Source: Aphanomyces cochlioides
Lineage: Eukaryota; Oomycota; Saprolegniomycetes; Saprolegniales; Verrucalvaceae
NCBI GenBank assembly: GCA_019828595.1
Contig: JAHQRK010000008.1
Location: 682,001 to 746,000, forward strand
Reading direction: 5' to 3'
Length of the DNA stretch: 64,000 nt
Part shown: positions 40,642-50,363 of the stretch, in pieces
How positions within the stretch are numbered: the stretch's first letter is position 1
Layout of the letters: each line of letters opens with the position of its first letter
The notes under the pieces: generated by a model
Database searches by the model: none
What the model saw: only the letters and a program-made list of their open reading frames with translations
Told to the model about the DNA's origin: nothing
Position numbers and translations under genes: made by a program

Positions 40642-41548
40642 GGTAGCAACCTACGAACATAGTCTTCAGCTCTTAGTGGGAGTGCAAGCAGGTTACGATT
40701 CGAATGGCGAGCTTGATCAGCTGGATCTTTTCTGTCTATGCGTTGACATTTTACAGTTCTTTTTCGCACTCGACGCCGTCGTGACTGGGAGTGAGCTTAG
40801 TACTACCGTATGTGGTATGTTAGTTCGGTGTCTGTCGATGACCAAATATAATACCCTGTGCTACCCGCACATATTTTATACTTATCATAATCAATACAAT
40901 AAACTTTTTGAGGTTTTACTTTGATTCGTGGTAGTGCGTGCTGTCGGTCAATGGCTTGACTTCTTCCATCGCGTTTTCTTCTGTGTGTGCCGTCATATTT
41001 ATGTGCGTCTGCAGTTGTGCATACATGGGTCATGAGAGCGTGTTAGTGCTAGGAAACTTGGCGTTGAGTCGAAACTGTCGTGTTCAGGCGCAAGAAATCA
41101 CGTATTTCATGGTTTTTCAGATAGATTACAGTTCTAACTATCAACCACAGCAACGAGTAAATGCTTTGTATTTTGAGTATGAATATCGAAATGAAGTCTC
41201 TTACTCCATGAGCAGTCTTTGAATTTAGAGCGAAATATGGTGTGAACAGTGCGAGCGCATTAAGTTATTACTTGTATGTAACTCAGCACATCACCGGCAT
41301 TCACTGTCCTTCGTGTCCAAGCAGTATGCAGCGTAGCGGCGCGTAGCGGCGCGTAGCGGCGCGTAGTACAATATTTCAAGCGATAATACATTTCATGCAA
41401 GACGATATTGTACACCATTTTTGCGTTTATGTGACAACTTACTTATTGATATAGTCCAACTGCACTTCAATTAAGACTAACTTCCATCAACTACAATTAA
41501 AGGACATTTAGAGGAAGTCGAATACTTCCATGAAAAGACAACATCACT
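40642..41548. other. No gene seen
   Basis: AT-rich; small frames without domain. Includes the 10-bp repeat at 41331. Confidence 0.35.
41331..41366. repeat. 10-bp GC-rich tandem repeat
   Basis: GCGTAGCGGC repeated 3.6 times without change. Confidence 0.85.
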
Positions 41549-41830
41549 TTAAATCTTGCACTTTGGATAATTCGTAACCTCCAACTCACACCTCGATCGG
41601 TCGATGAACCCATCATTTACTTCAATAACAGTTCGATAAAACAAAATGTCAATGATCTCTTTGTCACAGAAGACGCACCAAAATGGGGGTTGCTTGGAGC
41701 CATCACGAAGTTGCATAGACTTGGACACTTGCTTTTCTAGAAATCGTGTGCAATTCTTGGCGTGTGTGGTGGTGAAGAAGTGATTCTTGTTGTCATGTCG
41801 TTGGCTGAGGAGCTGATTGAAATGATCCAG
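41549..41830 (-). CDS. Unrecognised exon with C-x2-C motif
   Basis: 94 codons open without a Met, from a stop at 41831 to TAA 41549-41551. Contains HDNKNHFFTTTHAKNCTRFL and PPFWCVFCDKEIIDILF, so a small zinc-binding site (H/C and C-x2-C) is possible. AG acceptors occur near its 5' side (CTCCTCAG), so it may be a terminal exon. No upstream exon identified. Confidence 0.3.
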   Translation of the reverse strand: MDHFNQLLSQRHDNKNHFFTTTHAKNCTRFLEKQVSKSMQLRDGSKQPPFWCVFCDKEIIDILFYRTVIEVNDGFIDRSRCELEVTNYPKCKI

Positions 41831-42059
41831 TTAGATAGAATATGCCGCCTAAATTTACCCTCCAAGAGAGAATAACTTGTCCGTGCCAACCTTTGAGTGA
41901 GTCTCAGAATTTAATCTGGTGTCCGTGAATAAACTCAATGTCAAACAATGCAACAAATTGAGTTTGTCGATGAGGCGACAACGTCGACTTGGTTTAGCTC
42001 TTCTCTAAAATCTTCCATTAAACTAATAATATACCAGATATAGTTCTCGTCCAGAGGTT

Positions 42060-42338
42060 GTGCAAATTGGAGGTCGCAGCATCTATAAAGTGTTGCTGAC
42101 ACTTCTTGAAGTTATTCCACAGAAGAATTGGACTTTTTCTAAATTAAATCGACTTTTTCGAAATGCAGTTGATGGTACGTCAACTTCTTTTGAATGGATA
42201 AAAAATGATCGAACCTGTACTAAATCACTCATTGATTGGAGGTCAATGAAGACTGATTTGGTGGGTGAGAATTACTCAGAGTCAACGCTAATAGCGTTTT
42301 TGGATACTATGGGCCTCGAAGGTCGAGATTTTAACTGA
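42060..42338 (+). CDS. Unrecognised exon
   Basis: The frame is open from about 42030 after an AG (ATATAG) and ends at TGA 42336-42338. It reads QIGGRSIYKVLLTLLEVIPQ and FSKLNRLFRNAVDGTSTSFE with balanced composition, suggesting a real terminal exon. No domain recognised. Confidence 0.3.
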   Translation: MQIGGRSIYKVLLTLLEVIPQKNWTFSKLNRLFRNAVDGTSTSFEWIKNDRTCTKSLIDWRSMKTDLVGENYSESTLIAFLDTMGLEGRDFN

Positions 42339-43041
42339 ATCGTGATCTTTCAGTTGCATCTTTGCAAAAAGGGATCTAAGCTTTCTCGTTCTACGCATTG
42401 CAGCAACAAATGCAAAACTGCTTATTTACCGAAGCAGTGACAGAGTGGTTGTTGATGTATCGTGCCTGTTTGGTTCTTTGATACGTCGGCATGGCCATGT
42501 ACCAAGCGTGTTGAGTGTCCAAGCAATTATCGTAGAATTTTCAATTCGCACCATGTAACAGCCGAAGGAATAAAAGTCGTATAAAAAATGTAAGTCTGCA
42601 ACGGCAGTAGACGGTGGCGTTTTGAAATCGACCCTAAGGGTTAAATCGTAATAATTATTCCATGCCAAATACCGACAGCTCATTTTGGAAGGAGCACAAT
42701 CAGTTAGAGTGCTAAAATGTAACCTACGACCCAATTTGCTCATTTTATCCTCAATGCTGCAGCAGTGTACCATGTCAGAATGAGCCATCACATTGGTGTC
42801 AAAAGATGTAACCGTGCATCATTGCTTCAATTCGATCCAACACCCACAGTTAACTCTGAGCTACACAAAAATGGAACATTGGCTGCGATATACCCTCAAA
42901 TCATTCATTTGTGGGAGTCTGATCAGAAGAAGTTTCAACAGGAATACTGATGCATAACCAAGTGCAAGACATTGTGACTCTTGTAATAGATTCATTTTCT
43001 GATTCGTCGCAGTTAATGAGCATAGCTAATGCATTAATAAT
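42339..43041. other. No gene seen
   Basis: Short frames on both strands; none shows a domain. Confidence 0.3.
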
Positions 43042-43147
43042 AGGGGGAATCAAATTAGAAAAATCGGCTGCTATTGTGTTTCGACTTTGCTTTTCGAAGA
43101 GATCGAAAACAAAAAGGAAAAGCAAGTTCTCTAATTTGATTCCCCCT
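43042..43147. mobile_element. 106-bp MITE-like inverted-repeat element
   Basis: Perfect 18-bp terminal inverted repeats AGGGGGAATCAAATTAGA (43042-43059 and 43130-43147) around 70 bp. Flanks share AAT on each side, a possible short target duplication. Confidence 0.6.
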
Positions 43148-43283
43148 AATGTCTTCATACTCAATAAACGAAAGTTCACGAATATTTAGTGAAGATTTGA
43201 TTGTGTTAGTAGTTCTTGCAATCCTAAAATATGCATATAAAATGACATTATCTAAGTGAAGCAACACTGCACATATGAAGCCG

Positions 43284-44987
43284 CTACTCACTTTGCCCGA
43301 GAAAATATCGATCCAATAAGCTTGTCGCTGATGTTGAACTACCTCGACTGTTCAAGCACTCATCAATGGCTTGTTGTATAGTCGCAGGGACACACGTGAA
43401 TCCGTCGAAGAGTTTGCCCAATTGATATAAATCGTGTTGGAATGTCAGTATCTCGTCGGAACTAACATGGTTCCAATCAATCTTCTTGGAAGCATTTGGA
43501 TATGATTCGTCCATGTCAATTAAAATCCAATAGCCATGATCTCCTGGGACATACACAATGTTTGGCCAGCGAATATCTCCATGACAATAATCATAAGAGT
43601 GCCAATGTTTCAACGCGGTGAGGATGCAATACAGACAGTTTTTCACCTCGTCCTCATTATTTGGTTTCCTCTCTAGCCCCAACGGAGCCAACCACACAGA
43701 GAATTCGGAGTTGTCCCCAAGCAAGCGACTCACTGTTTGCAAGCAACTTCTTTCTGGTATATCGTTGGTAATAGATTCCAACGTCTGATAAATCTTGAAC
43801 AAACGGCGACAATTGTCAGTTGAATCAATATTCACATACTTTCGCTTGAATCCAGTGTCCAGCAATTCGATGGTTCGAATCCCATCCTCTACAGGCTGAT
43901 ATGGGATAAATACTTGACTTCCTTGGGACCGATTTGACTTATTTACCATTAACTTGAACAGAAAAGCCATATTGTAAAAAAATTTCACCATGTTTGCTCG
44001 ATCAGTGAAAATTGAAGTCGTCAAATAGATCTCATGTGTCACGAGGAGCTTATCAATGGCAACAAGTAAAAAAGATGGCCCACTTGTGGCATAACCGAGG
44101 ATGTATGGCAATTCGCCCCAAAACATAGGATTCCATTTGTGCATTTTTTTTGTCAACTCTGTCCGCGGTGTATCAATTGACCCCCCCTTCTTTTCTTCTC
44201 CACGGAGCAGGAGCAAGCCACAATGAGTAAGGATACTGTCAGGTCGCAAGTTTGTCTTCGATCTTGTTGGATCCGCTTGATTCCGTACGAGCGTAATGCC
44301 AAGTCCATACCCTTGACAAATATCTGTCGTGAATCTCAGAAAGAGGTCATAATAAAATTGCCATACGTTTTCCGATGCACCTGCACTTGGCGCACTTTTA
44401 AACGTGCGACACATGAAATTCAAGGGTGTTTGCAGGGCCTCACTTTCTATCTGCTCTGAATTCGCATCAAAGATTCTGTCGGCCAACTCTGAATCCGTGA
44501 GTTCCAATTTAAAAGGCAAAGGTTTTAAGAGATGTTCTCGCAGTTCGTCCACAGTTGGCAATTTTTCGAGACGCACGATGGGAGATAAATCATGCAAATC
44601 AAGCCATTTCAATTCCTGATGCTTTCGCTTCTTTGATTCAGGTGGGACCACCACCAAAACATGAAATCGACTCTCCTTAGGTGGATTTCCGTCATGAAAA
44701 TATTGGTGAAGCCTCCGCGTTGCCAGCGTGTTGTTTTCGTCGTTGGTATACGACGTGAAGACAGTGTTTCCTTCAACTGGTTTGGAGAGGCCTGTCAAAT
44801 CAGGGTCGACGTCTGATAACCATGCATTATTCTTCAACGCCAAATAAAGCTCTAGATCCATTGTGCGTCCTTTATAATCGATCTTCTCCGTGATCTTTTG
44901 CTTGAGATCATCGACAGTCTCTGAAGCATCAATCTTGACGGAGAATGGTTTTCCTTCGCCGACAACGACACAGAACAGTTTGAGCAT
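43284..44987 (-). CDS. CRN (Crinkler) family effector with kinase-like C-terminus
   Basis: 567 residues from ATG 44985-44987; this start is chosen because MLKLFCVVVGEGKPFSVKID is the canonical CRN header and a promoter-like block lies just upstream. The translocation-type motif is LYLALK at 47-52; the DWL-type region ends in the junction motif HVLVVVP at 109-115. The C-terminal effector domain ends in a kinase-like core: HGDIRWPNIV at 469-478 (catalytic Asp471, Asn476) and ILIDMDE around 488-494 for the metal Asp. No classic signal peptide, as in many CRNs. These proteins typically act in the host cell nucleus. Intact ORF; the only complete CRN here. Confidence 0.88.
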   Translation of the reverse strand: MLKLFCVVVGEGKPFSVKIDASETVDDLKQKITEKIDYKGRTMDLELYLALKNNAWLSDVDPDLTGLSKPVEGNTVFTSYTNDENNTLATRRLHQYFHDGNPPKESRFHVLVVVPPESKKRKHQELKWLDLHDLSPIVRLEKLPTVDELREHLLKPLPFKLELTDSELADRIFDANSEQIESEALQTPLNFMCRTFKSAPSAGASENVWQFYYDLFLRFTTDICQGYGLGITLVRNQADPTRSKTNLRPDSILTHCGLLLLRGEEKKGGSIDTPRTELTKKMHKWNPMFWGELPYILGYATSGPSFLLVAIDKLLVTHEIYLTTSIFTDRANMVKFFYNMAFLFKLMVNKSNRSQGSQVFIPYQPVEDGIRTIELLDTGFKRKYVNIDSTDNCRRLFKIYQTLESITNDIPERSCLQTVSRLLGDNSEFSVWLAPLGLERKPNNEDEVKNCLYCILTALKHWHSYDYCHGDIRWPNIVYVPGDHGYWILIDMDESYPNASKKIDWNHVSSDEILTFQHDLYQLGKLFDGFTCVPATIQQAIDECLNSRGSSTSATSLLDRYFLGQSE

Positions 44988-45100
44988 TTCCAAAAGGGAA
45001 ATGATCCGTGCACCCCTATTTTTTATACGTGCAGACTCCGGATAATTATCCGGACGATTTCTCAATAAAAGCATCTCATCTGCGTACGGATAATTATCCG
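44988..45100 (-). promoter_or_regulatory. CRN promoter with palindrome, TATA-like and Inr-like blocks
   Basis: Reading toward the gene: the 18-bp perfect palindrome TCCGGATAATTATCCGGA (45037-45054), then TATAAAAAATAGGGG and ATCATTTCCCTTTT directly before the ATG, the last resembling the oomycete initiator (TCATTYY with a T-rich flank). A second 14-bp palindrome core (CGGATAATTATCCG) lies at 45087-45100. The same arrangement recurs inverted at 45792-45860. Confidence 0.55.
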
Positions 45101-45501
45101 GACATTATAGGTACAGTACTCCCCGGAATAACGAACCCACTTAAACTTAATATACTTTATACAATTATAGTTTACTTCATTAACACAAATATAGATTTTA
45201 GGAGTTCTTTTCACGATTTTGATTTCAATTTGTGACAACATGCCTCTCGATTGCGACTCACAATTGAGGAGAAACAACTCCTGACGTTGTAGACAAATTT
45301 GAGCTGCTTCTTGATACGGCATACGAAGCCGACAAGGTAAATTTTGCCTCACTTGTGAACAAACTGCACGATGTCAGTTTGTTGCAAGCGTTAGAGTAGG
45401 CCACTGAGGAATGGCAATGTATTAGTCAAGACACAATAGCTAATTGTTGCCGGCATACAGGCATATTAGACGAAGAAGTTTATGAGTTGGTAGACGGTAC
45501 A
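45101..45501. other. No gene seen between the CRN promoter and its inverted copy
   Basis: AT-rich sequence without a supported gene. A TTG-initiated open frame from 45487 crosses the 24-bp repeat but is not treated as a gene. Confidence 0.3.
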
Positions 45502-45573
45502 GTATTTGTAAGCTCTAAGAAAACTGTATTCGTAAGCTCTAAGAGAACTGTATTCGTAAGCTCTAAGAGAAGT
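45502..45573. repeat. Three tandem 24-bp units
   Basis: GTATTCGTAAGCTCTAAGAG-type units at 45502, 45526 and 45550. In the open plus frame they encode three VFVSSKR-like heptads plus Thr/Ser. Confidence 0.75.
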
Positions 45574-45791
45574 GTGTGGTCTGTGTCGTGCGTTCTGTCT
45601 TCTGGAGGTTGCTACCCCTCCAGAATCCGAATAATATTCGGATTCGGCAAGTTTTTAATGTACCCTTTGAAGTTAGACTGTTGGATGAACAGACAACCAG
45701 AGATTAAATGGGCCGACCGCTACGATGTAAAGCTTATCTCTAAGAATGGTTTGGTTTTTTACCATGACTGGACAAATCGGACGATATTTTG

Positions 45792-45860
45792 TCCGGATAA
45801 TTATCCGGATGCGGCACTTATAAGAAATAGGGGGGTACAGATCATTTCCCTTTCAAAATG
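45792..45860 (+). promoter_or_regulatory. Inverted duplicate of the CRN promoter
   Basis: Palindrome TCCGGATAATTATCCGGA (45792-45809), then TATAAGAAATAGGGG and ATCATTTCCCTTT before ATG 45858-45860. Spacing from palindrome to ATG is 48 nt here and 49 nt at the CRN gene. Downstream there is no CRN sequence, only a short ORF running into a MITE copy. Confidence 0.55.
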
Positions 45861-46097
45861 GATTTTTCAGCCAAAATGGGACAACAATTTATGGCATATT
45901 GAAAATGGAGGTAAAACCTCCATTTTGTAAAATAGCATTTTGAGAGCCTCCACTGAGTATATCCCAACCAAAAATATTGGATTTGGTGCAATACTCTTTG
46001 AGATAAACAAGTTCATATTTTTACCTCAATTGTTGAATTTTGCCTCAAAATGGCATTTTGGGCCTATTTGTTGTAATATTTTCGGTTGCTAGACGGG
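45857..46097 (-). mobile_element. MITE copy, inverted relative to 58868
   Basis: Reverse-complement similarity to the element at 58868-59149 over nearly its whole length (shared GGAGGTAAAACCTCCAT, AACAAGTTCATATTTTTACC and GCAACCGAAAATATTACAAC-type pieces, each read in opposite orientation). The outer end reads GTGCCCGTCTAGCAACCG. Confidence 0.6.
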
Positions 46098-46436
46098 CAC
46101 TTACCAAAAATGAACCAAACTTGGACGACAATCTCTGTGGAATATCTCAGCCTCCAGATCGGAGAAAAATATGAAAAAATACGAAAACAATCTATACTAT
46201 ATTTTAATACTGATGAAAAGAAAATTGGCATGTATTTCACAATATCCTGCGTGATATGGAAGAAAGAAATCAAGCCAATCAGAATCGACCAGTTATACGC
46301 AAAACACACTTGACTTCAGTATTATGAAATCGATTTGAAAATCAATTCAATTTTTGGTCAAAAATACTACAAATTTGGTTGAAAATGACAGTACAATATA
46401 CTATTTGTAACTAACGAAGGTCAAATTATTTATTTT

Positions 46437-47722
46437 GGCACTCTTTTAAATGAACCCTCGATACAGTATTTTATATGAAAAAACATCCGGATAATTATCC
46501 GTATAGTCACAACCGGATATCCGCATAATGAATTCAACACCCGGATGCCATCTGAGTGTTCTGTTCTACCCCCGATTTTGGCGGCATTCACATAGAGCCA
46601 TCCATTTTTTTTACTTCATTTCACTATACCAATCTAATCGAACCCCCGTTGATCACTGCAAGATAATTTGATGTCATTATGCATTTCGCCATGGACTATC
46701 ACTACGATATGTCAGATTTGTCTGACTACAGCTTCAAGACAGTTATGAAGGCTACTACCTCCGAGTTGGGTGCCATTGAATGGTGTACGAAAGTAAGTGC
46801 AAATGATATATTACGCTAATTCTAACTCTTCTCTAGGTAGGATTACTGCGTAATAACATGAATTGTTCGTCTTGCTCGAAGCCAATGACACTTGCTAGAG
46901 ATAGGTTGGGGTATAGATGTCGGCGAGAGGGCTGCAACGACCTTGAGATCTGTCTTCGTTGCGGCTCACCCTTTCGTGCCACTTGTGAAATTTAATAAAT
47001 TGTTTTACATTGTTTCTCACAGTTTATTAGATTGGCGGGGTTGGTTCATTAGTCGAAATCGATGAGACGTCCTTGAACAAAAAGTCCAAGAACGGATGCG
47101 GAACGTGACATGAAGATCGCTGGTTGTTTGGTGGGGTCGAAAGATCCACCAAAAAGTGGTTCGGAGTTCTCACAGGCAACGATCGAACCAAGGAAACTCT
47201 CTCGCCAATCATATTGCAGAAGGTATGAATTTGTTCTAATATTTGTCCAATCACATCATTTTGTAGGAACTTTCATAGTTTCAGACAAGTTCAGCTCTTA
47301 AGTGTCAGCAAATGAACGCCACGCGCTGGCCAACAACCAGCGGCTCACCCACATGAACTACTCGCACATGTGGGTGAACCATTCAACGAATTTTGTGAAT
47401 CCCGTCAACGGAGCCCACACCCAGGAAATTGAGGGTGTGTGGGAAGTCCGTGTCAAACAGTACGTGAAAACAATGCGTGGTGTGCACGGTGATCAACTCG
47501 AATCATACCTCAACCAATTTATGTGGCGAAGTTGGTATTTCCCTCAAACGCTACAGGTATAATGCACTTTAAGGGTCTAGTTATAGCTATTCGTAAGCAT
47601 GGTTAATACATGGTCTTGTTCTGGATGAGTCATTGTTATCATTATGTATCTGGTTGTATTGTAGTGATTATACGGATAATTATCCGGATAATACTGTATC
47701 GGGGTTCCTTTAAAAGAGTACC
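46437..47722 (+). mobile_element. Merlin/IS1016-type DNA transposon with 8-bp target duplication
   Basis: Ends GGCACTCTTTTAAA (46437) and its near-complement ending 47722 (GGTACTCTTTTAAA read inward). Inverted similarity continues for about 65 bp and includes the palindrome CGGATAATTATCCG on each side (46488-46501, 47673-47686). Perfect flanking duplication TTTATTTT at 46429-46436 and 47723-47730. The 8-bp duplication and ISXO2-like transposase inside fit Merlin. Confidence 0.85.
46679..47562 (+). pseudogene. Merlin (ISXO2-like) transposase, decayed
   Basis: Exon 1 starts at ATG 46679 (or 46691); an intron at 46793-46836 (GTAAGT..TCTCTAG, 44 nt) joins WCTK to VGLLRNNMNC; a zinc-ribbon follows (C-S-S-C.., C-R-R..C) ending at TAA 46993-46995. 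Then, with stops, SLVEIDETSLNKKSKNG (first catalytic Asp/Glu region), WLFGGVERSTKKWFGVLTGN, a second possible intron (GTATGA..TTTGTAG), TFIVSDKFSS (second Asp) and NYSHMWVNHSTNFVNP..GAHTQEIEGVW (conserved C-terminal block). At least two stops inside; inactive. Confidence 0.75.
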
Positions 47723-47730
47723 TTTATTTT

Positions 47731-47967
47731 AACTGGTCAAATGAGTAGTACTAGTACCTCTTTTCCACAATTCTTGTTAATAAATATTCGCAGGTTCTTT
47801 AATATATATGAATTTGAGTAAATGAGGGACAGTGAGTGAATCAAAAAATAAAATAAATTACGACGAGTCACTGAATGTCCTGACGGAAAACTTTAGTGTC
47901 ATATTGTATGACGCTCAACACTGATATTATCAGGGGTACTTATTGATACTGGTAAGAGTTGACAATG
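47731..47967. other. No gene seen
   Basis: AT-rich spacer between the Merlin element and copia remnants. Confidence 0.4.
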
Positions 47968-48046
47968 ACCTCGACCAAAGTTTCAAGAACATCTCTCGAA
48001 AGTCATGACCCCTCTCTCTCAATACATCGAAGAAGAAAGTTTCAAT
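47968..48046 (+). pseudogene. Copia 3' coding end, inverted fragment
   Basis: Matches the last codons of copia element A (VMTPLSQYIEEESFN versus VMTPLSHYIEEESFT at 55868-55910) but lies in the plus orientation while the neighbouring copia C is minus. It points to a local inversion of the tail of element C. Confidence 0.7.
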
Positions 48047-48048
48047 TT

Positions 48049-48361
48049 GGCCCTGTTCGGTGATGAGATCAACTCAGTTTTTTTGGTCAAAACATATGGA
48101 AAAAGGGCCAAAAACCAGGTTTTTGATGGCTTCACCGAACACGAATTTTTGGGTTTTGGGACATCGCTACATTTCCCCAAAATCATTGCCCCACTGAAAA
48201 CCTAATTTATTATTTCTACCTCTGGAGCATTGAGCTGGGAGAGCCAGTTTGAGATCATGAGGTTAGGTGAATTCCACCCAATAGCAACTGTATTTGCCCC
48301 AAAACTCCAACTTTCTGTGATCTCTGAGTTGAAAAATCACGTTTTTTCACCGAACAGAGCC
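48049..48361. mobile_element. 313-bp MITE with GGCCCTGTTCGGTGA ends
   Basis: 15-bp terminal inverted repeats (GGCCCTGTTCGGTGA left, one mismatch right). It sits at the breakpoint between the inverted copia tail and the rest of copia C. No convincing target duplication (TTT versus TTA), possibly due to the rearrangement. The ends resemble Harbinger-type termini. Confidence 0.6.
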
Positions 48362-48365
48362 TTAG

Positions 48366-49630
48366 GGTTAGCATGTCAGCAAGCATTTCGTTTGTGGGGC
48401 AATAGTCGATTTTTGATGATGTGCTCGCGGACTAAGTCTCGAATAAAATGGTGACGAACATCGATGTGTTTGGTTCGTTGTTGAAGGGTTGAGTTTTCAG
48501 CCATCTCGATTGTGCTTTGGTTGTCTTCATAAACGATAAATGGGTAGTTTCACAGAAAGCTCGAGTTCTTCAAACAATGACTTGAGCCATAGTGCTTTTT
48601 GTAGTCCATAAGACATGGAAATGTATTCGGTTTCAGAAGTGGACAAAGCAACTATATTTTGCAGTTTGGATTTCCAGGAGATCAAACATCCTATCTGGAA
48701 TAGAAAATAGCCTGAGGTGGTTGAGCGAGTGGATGCATCGTTGGCATAGTCGGCGTCGACAAATAGCTCAATGAGATAGTCGGAGTAGTCTTGCAAGTTG
48801 TAGCATATTCCATAATGTTTCGTTCCTTGAAGGTAGCGGAGTACACGCTTAGCGATGTGTTGTTGTTCTTCTTCAGGATTGTTGAGGTGCCGTGAAAGCA
48901 ATGTAACAGTAGAAGCGATATCATGACGCGTGGTCGTCGTGAGATAGAGCAGTTCGCCCACCACATTGCGAAATGGTAACGAGGGTGTAGAATTAGACGA
49001 TCGGAAAGAGGATGGGTGGCTGTCCTGAGGTGTTGAAATTGAATTGCAGTCGGCAAGGCCATGCTTAGCAAGCATGTCGGAGATATATCGGTTTTGATGT
49101 AGTAAAATGGAACCATCCTCAAGGCGTTTAACTTCGATGCCGAGGCAGTAGGTTAGGGTTCCCAAGTCCTTCATGGTGAAACGAGCGGATAAGGCACGCT
49201 TCGTGGAGTCCATTAAGTCTGTGTGTGGACAGAAGGATGAAGTCGTCGACATATACGCCCACCAAAACTAAACCTTGGGGTGTACGTCGGAAGTAGATGC
49301 ATGGATCAGACTTCAGTTGTGTGAAGCGTTTTGACTTAAAGTAAGAGTCCAATGCAGAGTTCCATTCATGTGAAGATTGTTTAAGTCCATAGATGCTCTT
49401 GTTCAAACGGCAGACAAGATGTTCTGAGCCAGGTTGGACATATCCCGGAGGTTGCTTCATGTAGAGTGTTTCCTGGAGGTTTCCGTTGAGGAAAGCAGTT
49501 TGCACATCCATGTGGCAGATATGCATAGACCTCATCGCAAAAAGAGCTAGTAGAAATCGAATGCTCGAAGTGCGGATTACAGGAGCAAACACTTCAGTGT
49601 AGTCAACTCCAGAACCTTGAGTGAAACCTT
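48366..49630 (-). pseudogene. Copia element C, RT and RNase H part
   Basis: Minus-strand Ty1/copia pol from SGVDYTEVFAPVIRTSSIRF through YGLKQSSHEWNSALDSYFKS, VGVYVDDFILLS (catalytic YVDD), SARFTMKDLGTLTYCLGIEV to RNase H (DADYANDASTRSTTSGYFLF, SETEYISMSYG). The 5' neighbour of this segment is found at 56113, because element A is inserted here (duplication ACCTT at 49626-49630 and 56113-56117). Frame changes in the RNase H part. Confidence 0.85.
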
Positions 49631-49801
49631 TGTTGAGACTTCTAGAATGTAATCTCAACTTTCACATTCGAGAAAGGTCTCTTAACTATAAAACAACTTG
49701 TATATTGCGTGTTCCAGAAGACAAACGAAGACAAACGAAGACCACAGAATTCACAGTAGGCCTAGCTAGCATCTAATTCACTTTCCAATTTCCCTTCTAG
49801 A
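49631..49801 (+). repeat. Copia A 5' LTR
   Basis: 171 bp. A TATA-like block (ACTATAAAACAACTTG) lies about 55 bp from its start. Ends TTCCCTTCTAGA. Shorter than the 3' LTR by two indels. Confidence 0.8.
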
Positions 49802-49813
49802 GGTTACGAGCCC
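49802..49813 (+). promoter_or_regulatory. Putative primer-binding site (half initiator tRNA type)
   Basis: GGTTACGAGCCC immediately after the LTR differs by one base from the complement of the initiator-Met tRNA anticodon-loop region (GGGCTCATAACC). Copia-type elements are known to prime with an internal half of that tRNA. Confidence 0.45.
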
Positions 49814-50346
49814 TCTACCGCCGCCACTACCGCCGCCGTTTGACCTAGCCTCCGACGCTAGTTCAACCGCCCGAAGCCCAGCCGTCCCTCCGCACCCCGC
49901 CGAGCCCCGAGCCCGCCGTTGAGCCAAAAGACGCCGAAGCGTGCGCAGAAGACAAATCAACTTCAGCAGCACTACAGATCCCTGCCTGGACTCCTTTTGT
50001 GAGAGTACACTGAGGAATGGGCTGTAAGCTGAACGTTGAATGGCTGAACTCCTAGTTGAGTTTGCCGTATTTTATCAAGCCTTCAAGACACCAAGTCACT
50101 CAAGACACACATGCCCGGTTTCCGTGACACACATTATCCGGATCCGGAAGGCAAGTCAAGCGCAAGACATCTCGATCTTTCCCGACGCACCAAGGAACAT
50201 TCCGGGAACAAGACCATCACTCGTGACCATCACTCACAACTGAAATCACGACATTAAGGAAGTTTGGAACAGTTAACAACACAAGTATCAAGTTTCGAGG
50301 TTTTAACATTTTCAAGACAACTTCTTGATTTAATTCTACTCTAACT
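49814..50346 (+). other. Leader of copia A
   Basis: Untranslated leader between the primer site and the gag ATG at 50347, with a GC-rich start (CCGCCGCCACTACCGCCGCC) and no supported ORF. Confidence 0.5.
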
Positions 50347-50363
50347 ATGGGAGTTAAATTATA

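Noticed and set aside
44988..45074. An N-terminal extension of the CRN protein (29 residues from 45074).
   Set aside because: The extension lies over TATA-like and initiator-like promoter blocks and the palindrome; CRN proteins start at the MLKLF-type header. Similar codons in the inverted copy are explained by nucleotide identity.
45487..45930. A 147-codon plus-strand gene.
   Set aside because: It starts with TTG and runs through tandem repeats, the inverted promoter and into a MITE; no domain.
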